64,000 bases of DNA from Clostridia bacterium (GTDB taxonomy: Bacteria; Bacillota; Clostridia; Oscillospirales; CAG-272): contig JAFTKH010000017.1 in the NCBI GenBank assembly GCA_017453365.1, forward strand, positions 1 through 64,000. The letters are read 5' to 3'. Numbering within the stretch: position 1 is the first letter of the stretch; each line of letters begins with the position of its first letter. The translations under genes were made by a program, and so were the position numbers. The notes beneath the pieces were generated by a model that was given only the letters and a program-made list of their open reading frames with translations, ran no database searches and was not told where the DNA came from. Shown piece by piece: positions 44,707 to 51,916 of the stretch.

Positions 44707-45560
44707 AATTCATCCCCCCATATACCTCTTATATGCTTCGCATAAATTTTATTGATAACAAAAAGTCCGTCGTCGGTTGCGGCTCTGTGAGTTTTCACAC
44801 CGTAGTTGTATTTAGGTGCGTCCTCGAGCGAATAGAACTGATAGAGGTGAACCTCATGCTTCGACATGTGGTGGCGATAGTTAGCCATCTCGCGCTGCTC
44901 GTAGGTCCACTGCCCCTTCGAAACGTATTCCTTCACCCAGTCGGGCTGCTGCTTCACATACTCGCGGTTGTCAACGAGCTCGACGAGGGAGAGAAGCTTA
45001 TTATTTTCGTCGACGTAGAACATACCGCAACGGGGATCAAACCACACCCAAGTGTCCTCAAGGTATATCTCGCAGGTGATGTGTCCGCTCAAGTGCATAA
45101 TAATCCTACCGGGGAGCCCCATAACCTCACAGAGAGCGACCATAAGTCTGCCGACACATTCACAGAGATTTTCACCCTTTGCTATAAGCACCTCCTCGGA
45201 GCCGCCGAAAAACTTCAGGTGCTCGGGTATCTCCTTACCGTTATGTAAATAAAGGTCACGGATAAACACGAGGATAGCAAGAACACGCTCGCGGTCGGTT
45301 TTACACCCCGCTATAACGCGAGCAACCTCATTCTCGAGAACGGGACGCGAGCCCTTCCTGTATCTGACGGGGCCGGGCTTCGCATAGAGGTATTCCCTAG
45401 TTTCGGGACAGAGGAGTATCTGCTCCTTCAGTCTCTGCCACTCGACGTTATCGCCGTAATTTATATGAAGCTGTTCCCAGTTCATAGTATATGCCCATTT
45501 TTCGTCATCTGTCTTCAATACGTTAAGTATGTTAAGACCCTGATAATCGCTTATGTTCAA
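44703..45560 (-). CDS. Transglutaminase-like cysteine protease-fold protein
   Basis: A 285-residue protein with the transglutaminase core: Cys133/135 in GENLCECVGRLMVALC, His160 in SGHITCEIY and Asp175 in WFDPRCG. There is no signal peptide, so it acts inside the cell, probably as a peptidase or amidase. Start is TTG, nine bases after AAGGAG. First gene of an operon with LURP-one and SDR genes. Confidence 0.86.
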   Translation of the reverse strand: MNISDYQGLNILNVLKTDDEKWAYTMNWEQLHINYGDNVEWQRLKEQILLCPETREYLYAKPGPVRYRKGSRPVLENEVARVIAGCKTDRERVLAILVFIRDLYLHNGKEIPEHLKFFGGSEEVLIAKGENLCECVGRLMVALCEVMGLPGRIIMHLSGHITCEIYLEDTWVWFDPRCGMFYVDENNKLLSLVELVDNREYVKQQPDWVKEYVSKGQWTYEQREMANYRHHMSKHEVHLYQFYSLEDAPKYNYGVKTHRAATDDGLFVINKIYAKHIRGIWGDEF

Positions 45561-45605
45561 TTTTATGCGCTCCTTTTTAAAATTAAGTAATTATATTTTA
45601 CCTTG

Positions 45606-45634
45606 ATTATAGCGTACTGAAGATAAAAAGTCAA
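45606..45634 (-). promoter_or_regulatory. Promoter of the transglutaminase-LURP-SDR operon
   Basis: Reverse-strand TTGACT (45629-45634), 17-base spacer, perfect TATAAT (45606-45611). Confidence 0.8.
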
Positions 45635-45649
45635 TAGAAAAAGCTAATT

Positions 45650-45694
45650 TTAAAATAATAGGCCGGCTCAAGTTTTCCTGTAGCTTGAGCCGGC
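45650..45694 (-). terminator. Terminator of the intracellular phosphodiesterase gene
   Basis: GCCGGCTCAAG and CTTGAGCCGGC (45662-45672 and 45684-45694) form an 11-bp stem, followed on the reverse strand by CTATTATTTT. Confidence 0.85.
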
Positions 45695-45718
45695 ATCTAT
45701 CGCGCTATCGAATTTAAA

Positions 45719-47290
45719 TTATCCCTCGTCGGTATAATACCTCCGAAGAGTTTCCATATTACCGTCCGTCAGTGCACCGTCCCATATCATAAGCTCGTCT
45801 ATCGATACACCGAACTTAAAGGGGTATTCGCCCGTCGCATCCTGTCCGACCGTGAGTCCCGCAGTGCCGATTGACACGTCCTTAAGCAGGGGCCAGAAGA
45901 AGGCCTTGGCCACGCATTTAAAATCGTGGTAAATAGACACCCTGCCCTCTTCGCGGTTGAAAACAAGCGCGAGGTGTACCCAGCCATACTGAAAGCCGTC
46001 GGGGAGAGGAGCATCAAGTGCAAGCGTTTTCCCCAGGAGAGAGAGGTCGAGGCGCGTCGAATGAACGGGGGGAGAAACGTATGTATTTCTCACCGAGCAA
46101 AGGAGAAAGCCGTCAGTCTGCTCTTCCTTCGCCACCTCGTCAAAATCCTCGCTGGGCTTATTAGCAAAAAGCGGTGCGTCCATAAAGCAAAACGGAGTTT
46201 TTATCCAAGCGGTTATCGAGAAGCTCCTGTTTCCGGGGGCAAAATCCTCAAGCGTAAGGTATCCGTCGTCAAGATTAAGGGCGTTCCCGAAATAGCCCTC
46301 AACACCTCTCGCATCACCGCGGATGAGATAAGGATACGGGCCGTCGTCAAAGCTCGCATAGCTCAAGAGAGGAGGCATATCGGCATTTCCCTCTTGAGGC
46401 GTTATATTGCGCGCCGCCCTTGCCGAGCGACCTCTTTCGTAGCGGTCATCGTAATATTTCGGCCTCTCTCCCGCGGTTAGTCCAACGAAGAGCCCCGAGG
46501 GTACACGTGCTGTATAGACGCTCGGAGCTTCAATCCCGAGGGCATAGAGGACTATAGCGGCTGTGTCGCGAAACTCAATATCGCGCGGCTCGCCATTCCC
46601 CTCAACAGTTCTTCCCCGTGCTGCGAAGAGAACGTATTTCTCCTCATCCGACAGACCGCCGTGTCTTTTTGCCGCCGTGCCGCCGTGGTCGGACGTGACG
46701 ATGAAGAGTGTATCGTCTATCAACCCGCGCTCGGCGAGCTTATCGAAAATTCTGCCGATATAGCCGTCGAGCTTCGTAATCTCAGCAAGGTGCGGAGCAC
46801 TACCGTAGCCGTCGAGGTGCCCTCTCGTATCTGCGCCGCCGAAATGTACGAAGAGCACAGAGGGAGTGTTATTATCGAGGTAGTCTCCCGATATGAAATC
46901 GACAAGAGCAGTATCGTACAGATGCTTCTTCGTTATTCCTGCATCGTCCTCGACCGTGCCGTTTATTCCTATCCAGCTAAAGAGTGCCGCGGCATCCATA
47001 TCGGGATAGGTCTCCTTCGCAAGCTTTAGGAAGGACGGATAGCGGGCGGCAGATTCGGGAAATGGGAATTTCTCAACGTAGTAATTCTCAATAATCCCGT
47101 GGTGCTCGGGATTTACGCCGTGAAGGAATGACATCCAGCACGGGCAGCTCGACGTCGGAGTGGTAGCTCGCATCCTATAGGTCTTCGCATAGCCTTCAAA
47201 TATTCTGTCAATATTCGGTGTTTCCGTGTCCTTAAAGAACGCGCCCGCACCGTCAACGCCTATTATTACGACGTGCTTATAATCAGCCAT
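45719..47290 (-). CDS. Intracellular alkaline-phosphatase-superfamily phosphodiesterase with C-terminal LamG domain
   Basis: A 523-residue protein. Residues 1-270 are a nucleotide pyrophosphatase/phosphodiesterase-type domain: IIGVDGAGAFF, nucleophile Thr/Ser in PTSSCPCW, metal Asp/His in GGADTRGH, VTSDHGG and the late RHGG. Residues ~310-520 are a laminin-G/concanavalin-like lectin domain (FGNALNLDDGYLTLEDFAPG, FGVSIDELMIWDGALTD). It has no signal peptide, unlike its secreted relative at 47488. The substrate could be a nucleotide, phospholipid or glycan phosphodiester. GAGG precedes the ATG, and the gene has its own promoter and terminator. Confidence 0.87.
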   Translation of the reverse strand: MADYKHVVIIGVDGAGAFFKDTETPNIDRIFEGYAKTYRMRATTPTSSCPCWMSFLHGVNPEHHGIIENYYVEKFPFPESAARYPSFLKLAKETYPDMDAAALFSWIGINGTVEDDAGITKKHLYDTALVDFISGDYLDNNTPSVLFVHFGGADTRGHLDGYGSAPHLAEITKLDGYIGRIFDKLAERGLIDDTLFIVTSDHGGTAAKRHGGLSDEEKYVLFAARGRTVEGNGEPRDIEFRDTAAIVLYALGIEAPSVYTARVPSGLFVGLTAGERPKYYDDRYERGRSARAARNITPQEGNADMPPLLSYASFDDGPYPYLIRGDARGVEGYFGNALNLDDGYLTLEDFAPGNRSFSITAWIKTPFCFMDAPLFANKPSEDFDEVAKEEQTDGFLLCSVRNTYVSPPVHSTRLDLSLLGKTLALDAPLPDGFQYGWVHLALVFNREEGRVSIYHDFKCVAKAFFWPLLKDVSIGTAGLTVGQDATGEYPFKFGVSIDELMIWDGALTDGNMETLRRYYTDEG

Positions 47291-47317
47291 AATTTCCTCG
47301 TTTCGATTTTTTATTTT

Positions 47318-47346
47318 ATTTTATATTTTCTCGGAGCAATTGTCAA
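47318..47346 (-). promoter_or_regulatory. Promoter of the intracellular phosphodiesterase gene
   Basis: Reverse-strand TTGACA (47341-47346), 17-base spacer, TAAAAT (47318-47323). Confidence 0.75.
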
Positions 47347-47383
47347 TGGGAGAGAGTCTTTTTCATTTCCGTGTATTTTTGGT

Positions 47384-47430
47384 AACCCCTCCGTTACGGC
47401 AAAGCCGTGACATCTCCCCTTCCACACGGG
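47384..47430. repeat. Possible interspersed palindromic repeat fragment
   Basis: ACGGCAAAGCCGT with flanking ACCCCTCC...CATCTCCCC resembles short intergenic repeats seen many times in Ruminococcaceae genomes. Only this fragment is visible here; a similar but longer one lies at 51601-51777. The assignment is from memory, not from a search. Confidence 0.35.
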
Positions 47431-47439
47431 TGTTTGGTC

Positions 47440-47468
47440 AAAAGAAGCCGCGCCAAAAGCGCGGCTTC
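47440..47468 (-). terminator. Terminator of the secreted phosphodiesterase gene
   Basis: GAAGCCGCGC (47459-47468 side) and GCGCGGCTTC (47444-47453 side) pair around a TTTT loop, with TTTTG after on the reverse strand. Confidence 0.88.
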
Positions 47469-47487
47469 TCCTTTTTTATCTAAAAGC

Positions 47488-50400
47488 TTACTCTGCTGCG
47501 ACTGTTGCGGGGTGCGGGTTTATCTGCGAGAAGTAGCTCTCGAGGTTCACCACATCGTCCGCGGTAAGTGCCGAGCGGAATACCATAAGCTCATCCAAAT
47601 ACATCAGAGGAGCGTGGTTGGTATCTGCTGTACCGTACTCGCCTATTGTGAAGGGCTGCGCATCAGCAGAAAGATCGGCAGGAATTTTCGTACTACTATT
47701 GTAGTAAGTGATATCAGTGCTGTAAACCTCAACGAAGTTAAAATATACTACAAGCTTACTATTCGTTCTATCCATGCTTACAGCAACATGTGTCCATTCA
47801 TTCACAGCTATATTACCCGAAAGCGTACATATAGCCTGCATTCCGGCGGTACCGTCACCGATGGTGACTGCAAGATTATTGTACTCAAGATCCAAAAGAA
47901 TGTTCATACCGAGATTTTCACGGGAAAGGCCTGCCGCTGTCGATACTATCGGGAGCTTATATCTGCTTGCACCGCCCATGGTTAAATTGGTAGGATTAAT
48001 CCAGAAGGATACGGTGAAATCACCGTTTTCGAGCTTCAAATCTTCAACCGTCTGGTAGTTGCTTCCCGAGTAGTATGCAGAGGTGCCCGCTACACCGTTG
48101 TAGCCGCTACCATAGGTAGTTGTTCCGGTTTCTGTGACAGTGGTATTTAGAGTTCCTTCCGTATTAAGGTTACCATCAAATCCTAAATAAAGCTCGGGGG
48201 CCTTATCCTCACCGAGGTAATCGGAGACAGGATTAATGTAGTAATCCTTAAGCTTTGCAACGTCTGCTTCAGTTACTGCCCTATTAAAGATCATAAGGTC
48301 ATCCATATAAACCTTGGGAGTCTTCGTCAGGGGAGATGCATACTGTCCGACTGTGAACGGCATAGCATCCATATCAGCATCCTGCGGGAATGCAGCTCCG
48401 CCATAACAAGTTATAACGTTAGTGGTATTTCCGTTTATATCAGATACCTTGACAAAGTCATAGTATACCTCAAGAGTATCTGAATCTCCGTCCTTATTAA
48501 CACTTATCGTTATATGCGTCCACCTATTCTCGTAGGTATCAGCAGGAAGGGAATACTGATACTGTGCACCGTCAGTTACATCATCACTTCCCATAGTAAT
48601 TGCGAGGTAGTCTCTTTCATTATTGAGCAATACGTTCAGGCCTGCATCTTCACGTCCGTCACCGACGCTCGTCGACAAAAGTGCGAATATCCATCTATCA
48701 GAAGAGGTATTACCGTTTGTCAAATCTGTAGGATTCAACCAGAAGGAGAAGGAGAAGCTGCCTGTGCCGAGCTTCACATCCTCAAGGGTTGCGTAATTCG
48801 TGCCGCTGAAATAGATAGAGCCGCTCTCGGTTCCGTCATAGCCGGAGCCGTAGGTTGAGGTGCCGGTAGCGGTGATGCCGCTGGGCTGGCTGCCCTCCTG
48901 GTGAAGGTCGCCGTTAAAGTCAAGGTATACCTCGGGCTGAGTATCGTTGTCGAATACGCTGATAGCGCCCTCGTCAACTATTGGAGTCTTATTATAATAT
49001 TCAACAAGAGCATTCAAATCCTTATTCGTGAAGGCACCGTTCCAAACCATAAACTCGTCGACGGTAAGGCCTGCCTTTTCTGCGTCGTAGCCTGCATCCT
49101 GACCTATTACGAGATACTCGTATACGGTAGTGAGGTCAACCACGGACATATCGGTCGAGCCTCTGTCGCTGGCTATCTCTACAGTCGTGAACTCACCGAA
49201 GTCGTAGCACATACGAAGCTCGTTGTTGGCTCTGTCAACTACGAGGGTTACGTGCGTCCAGCCCTTCACAACCTCGGCGGGGTCAAGGTCGGTCTTAATT
49301 CTACAGCCTGCCTCACCGTTTCCGATATTGAAGTAGGTGTAATACTGGATAGGACCGGTCAGGCGCTCTGCGACGAAGTTAAAGCCGTGACCCGTAGTTC
49401 CCCACTGTCCGTTCGAGAGTATTACGGACGAGCCGTGGTGTGCGGGAGTCTTCATCCAGAAGGTTACGGTAAAGCTATCAGTACCGGGTGCGAAGCCGTC
49501 GAGGGTCAGATATCCGCGGTCAAGGCTCGCCGCGCTACCGAAGTAGCCGTCGATATAGTTAACTATACCGCCCTCTGTTACTGTAGCGCCCTGCGTATCG
49601 GTCGCAGTACCGTCAAGGGGAAGGTAGTTGATAAGCTCCTTATCAACGTAGTCGGTTACGTAGCTGCCGCTACCAAGGGCGGGAGTATCAGTAGGTACTA
49701 CGTCGCGGGGGTTATCGGGGTCGTGGTATACGGGACGCTCCTCGGCACTAACACCGTCGAAGAGGTTCTCGGGAATGCAGCCCGTATAGGTCTCGGGAGC
49801 TGCGATACCAAGAGCATAGAGTGCGATAGCCGCGGTGTCGCGGTTATCAACACCGTCGATAGTTCCGCCGTTCTTAACAGTCTTACCTGCTACGGCGAAG
49901 AGAACGTACTGCTCGGCATCGGACTGACCGCCGTGGGTAGTGCCCGTTCCGCCGTGATCAGCGGTTACGATGAAGAGGGTCTCATCAAGAATTCCGAGAG
50001 CCTCATAAGCTGCGTAAATCTCTCCGATATCTGCATCAGAGTCTGCTATTGCTGTAGCGTACTGTTCAACGTCTGCGCTGTAGCCGTAGCCGTGACCAGC
50101 AGCATCGGGAGCGTGAAGGTGTACGAAGAGGGCCTTCGGTGCGCTATCCTTAAGATACGTACCGGTTATGTAGTTCATAAGGTCGGTATCGTTGTTATTC
50201 GTACAGATCTCGTCAATACCAACACCGTCCTCAACACAGCCGTTAATGCCGCACCAGGAGTAGAGAGCTCCGACTCTCTCGTCAGGATAAGCTTCCTTCA
50301 CAAGCTTTAAGAAGGACGGATACTTTGAGTTAGTGTAGGATGCACCGTCTGCCTCAACTGCCTCGTTCTCATAAATTCCGTGATGCTCGGGAAGAACACC

Positions 50401-51372
50401 GTGAAGGTGAGATGCCCAAGAGGGGCCGGAGGAGGTGGGAGCGTTTATAAACATCTGTTCGGTCTGTGCACCGTTAGCAAAAATCGCGTCAATGTTCGGG
50501 GTCGATGTCTGCGCTACGCCCTCGCTGTCGCGCCATCTAAACGTACCTGCGCCGTCGACGCCTATTACTACTACGTAGTTATACATACCGAACGAGGAGC
50601 TCTCGGCAGAGAGGGTCGCGGTTACAGTCGTATTCTCGTCTGTTACAGTGTACTCATACGTGTTACCAACCGCTACAGTCTGACCGTTCGCGTTCGACCA
50701 GATTACGTAGGGGAGCTCTTCGGTAGGAGTTGCGGTAAGGATTACCTTAGTACCGACCTCATAGAGTCCCGAGTTCATTCCGTCGGGAAGCTCGCCTCCC
50801 ACAACGGTGACCTGTCTGTAGGTATCGGTCGCAAGCGACTCGGTGTTCTCACCGAAGTACTGCTGCGCTGCTGCGCCGTAGGCGAGCATCTCAAGAAGGA
50901 CGTTCTTCAGCTCATCGGTAGCGCTGCTTTCCTTCGTTATTCCGAGCATATTATAGGCATACTGAAGGATGCTGTACTTGAACGGCTCGCTGTACGTGCC
51001 GTCGTAGTAAGCCTTTACGTACACGTTTTTCGTCATTTCAGCTGCCGCAAGGCCGTCAAATCTGAACGTTGCTTCCTGCGTTTCTGTGTTTTGCTCACTC
51101 GACTTAATTGAGTAATGCTCGTTACCCTTCACACAGTCGTCAACGTGTATTCCGTCGCCGACCCAAATAAGGAGCTCAATATCTTCGGGTGCGGATATAT
51201 TCTCATATCCAACCAAGAAGAGCATATTTACCGAGTCCTCAAGCGAAAGGGCACCGTGCTTTACCTCAAGGGCAGGCTCACTCTCGCTCGCGGAGACACC
51301 TATTACAACTGCCGTCGCGGAGAAAATGAGCGTAAGCACGAGTAGTAGAGTTAGTGCTAATCTCTTTTTCAT
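47488..51372 (-). CDS. Secreted phosphodiesterase with three LamG lectin domains
   Basis: A 1,294-residue secreted protein. Signal peptide 1-~29. Residues ~40-180 hold a helical module (YSILQYAYNML ... LEMLAYGAAAQQYF) common in clostridial surface proteins, followed by a small beta repeat to ~255. Residues ~265-560 are an alkaline-phosphatase-superfamily phosphodiesterase (VVIGVDGAGTF, PTSSGPSW, PDAAGHG, TADHGGTG). Three LamG-like domains fill ~590-1285; the last two have near-identical layouts (YLDFNGDLHQEGS, YLGFDGNLNTEGT). No cell-wall anchor is obvious. RBS AAAGGA. Probably co-transcribed with the small peptides upstream. Confidence 0.9.
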   Translation of the reverse strand: MKKRLALTLLLVLTLIFSATAVVIGVSASESEPALEVKHGALSLEDSVNMLFLVGYENISAPEDIELLIWVGDGIHVDDCVKGNEHYSIKSSEQNTETQEATFRFDGLAAAEMTKNVYVKAYYDGTYSEPFKYSILQYAYNMLGITKESSATDELKNVLLEMLAYGAAAQQYFGENTESLATDTYRQVTVVGGELPDGMNSGLYEVGTKVILTATPTEELPYVIWSNANGQTVAVGNTYEYTVTDENTTVTATLSAESSSFGMYNYVVVIGVDGAGTFRWRDSEGVAQTSTPNIDAIFANGAQTEQMFINAPTSSGPSWASHLHGVLPEHHGIYENEAVEADGASYTNSKYPSFLKLVKEAYPDERVGALYSWCGINGCVEDGVGIDEICTNNNDTDLMNYITGTYLKDSAPKALFVHLHAPDAAGHGYGYSADVEQYATAIADSDADIGEIYAAYEALGILDETLFIVTADHGGTGTTHGGQSDAEQYVLFAVAGKTVKNGGTIDGVDNRDTAAIALYALGIAAPETYTGCIPENLFDGVSAEERPVYHDPDNPRDVVPTDTPALGSGSYVTDYVDKELINYLPLDGTATDTQGATVTEGGIVNYIDGYFGSAASLDRGYLTLDGFAPGTDSFTVTFWMKTPAHHGSSVILSNGQWGTTGHGFNFVAERLTGPIQYYTYFNIGNGEAGCRIKTDLDPAEVVKGWTHVTLVVDRANNELRMCYDFGEFTTVEIASDRGSTDMSVVDLTTVYEYLVIGQDAGYDAEKAGLTVDEFMVWNGAFTNKDLNALVEYYNKTPIVDEGAISVFDNDTQPEVYLDFNGDLHQEGSQPSGITATGTSTYGSGYDGTESGSIYFSGTNYATLEDVKLGTGSFSFSFWLNPTDLTNGNTSSDRWIFALLSTSVGDGREDAGLNVLLNNERDYLAITMGSDDVTDGAQYQYSLPADTYENRWTHITISVNKDGDSDTLEVYYDFVKVSDINGNTTNVITCYGGAAFPQDADMDAMPFTVGQYASPLTKTPKVYMDDLMIFNRAVTEADVAKLKDYYINPVSDYLGEDKAPELYLGFDGNLNTEGTLNTTVTETGTTTYGSGYNGVAGTSAYYSGSNYQTVEDLKLENGDFTVSFWINPTNLTMGGASRYKLPIVSTAAGLSRENLGMNILLDLEYNNLAVTIGDGTAGMQAICTLSGNIAVNEWTHVAVSMDRTNSKLVVYFNFVEVYSTDITYYNSSTKIPADLSADAQPFTIGEYGTADTNHAPLMYLDELMVFRSALTADDVVNLESYFSQINPHPATVAAE

Positions 51373-51405
51373 TTCTTTTTTCCTTTCATATTGTATTTAA
51401 TTAAG

Positions 51406-51570
51406 TTAATCCCATGGAAGATCCCAAGACCCGCCGCCTGTCTCGGGGACGTCAACTCCGGAACCGTCTCCGTCGGGGGTTTCCCCGGCTCCCGAGGTCG
51501 TTATCACGTCGCACGGAAGGAGAGGCAAGAAAACCGAGCTTGGCTTTTCGTAGATTTTTTTACTTCGCAT
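51406..51570 (-). CDS. Small peptide A with DVITTSG core and WDLPWD C-terminus
   Basis: A 54-residue frame with GGAG five bases before the ATG. It begins MRSKKIYEKPSSVFLPLL, has DVITTSG in the middle and a Gly/Asp/Pro-rich second half ending SWDLPWD. The last six residues match the C-terminus of the 1,754-residue protein encoded just upstream (KWDLPWDV). It shares YExP and DVITTSG with peptide B. No signal peptide is evident. Too short for most gene finders. The function is unknown: precursor, tag or chaperone for surface proteins are guesses. Coding status is supported by the ribosome site and by similarity between the two peptides. Confidence 0.68.
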   Translation of the reverse strand: MRSKKIYEKPSSVFLPLLPCDVITTSGAGETPDGDGSGVDVPETGGGSWDLPWD

Positions 51571-51600
51571 TTTTTCTCCTTTCTTTGGATTTATATTTTA

Positions 51601-51777
51601 ATTTCTGCCATTAATTACATCTAAAGCACGGGGATTGTTTATATCGTCGCTTTTCACCCCGCTAAAGCGGGAGAGTTTCTACAATCCTTCACCGCTTCGC
51701 GGAGCGTCTCGCTGCGACTCGGTCACGCTCACGCCGTTTCGCTAGCGCTTCACTACCTTTACACAAGGGAGCCATAT
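51601..51777. repeat. Intergenic GC-rich palindromic repeat, MITE-like
   Basis: About 180 bases between the two small peptides, rich in short inverted repeats (CCGCTTCGCGG, CCCGCTTTAGCGGG, CGCTAGCG). One edge reads GGCTCCCTTGTGTAAAGG on the reverse strand. I recall this edge from abundant short intergenic repeats in gut Clostridia. No open frame spans it. It could also process or terminate the transcript. Confidence 0.45.
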
Positions 51778-51888
51778 TTACCAGTCGAAGGCGTCGACGA
51801 GCGGCATATCTCCGCCCGAGGTTGTAATTACATCCTTATCATCTGTGTAGGTAAGGATTATTTCGGGAGATTCATAGTTTTTTTTCAT
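51778..51888 (-). CDS. Small peptide B with DVITTSG core
   Basis: A 36-residue frame, MKKNYESPEIILTYTDDK then DVITTSGGDMPLVDAFDW. AAGGAG lies six bases before ATG 51888; a further ATG one codon upstream has only three-base spacing. It starts 28 bases after the stop of the 1,754-residue gene, so co-transcription is almost certain. It shares YExP near the N-terminus, DVITTSG and an aromatic C-terminus with peptide A. The N-terminus is basic, not hydrophobic, so export by Sec is unlikely. Function unknown. Confidence 0.66.
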   Translation of the reverse strand: MKKNYESPEIILTYTDDKDVITTSGGDMPLVDAFDW

Positions 51889-51916
51889 CATTTTCTCCTT
51901 TTATCGGGGCCGGGAA

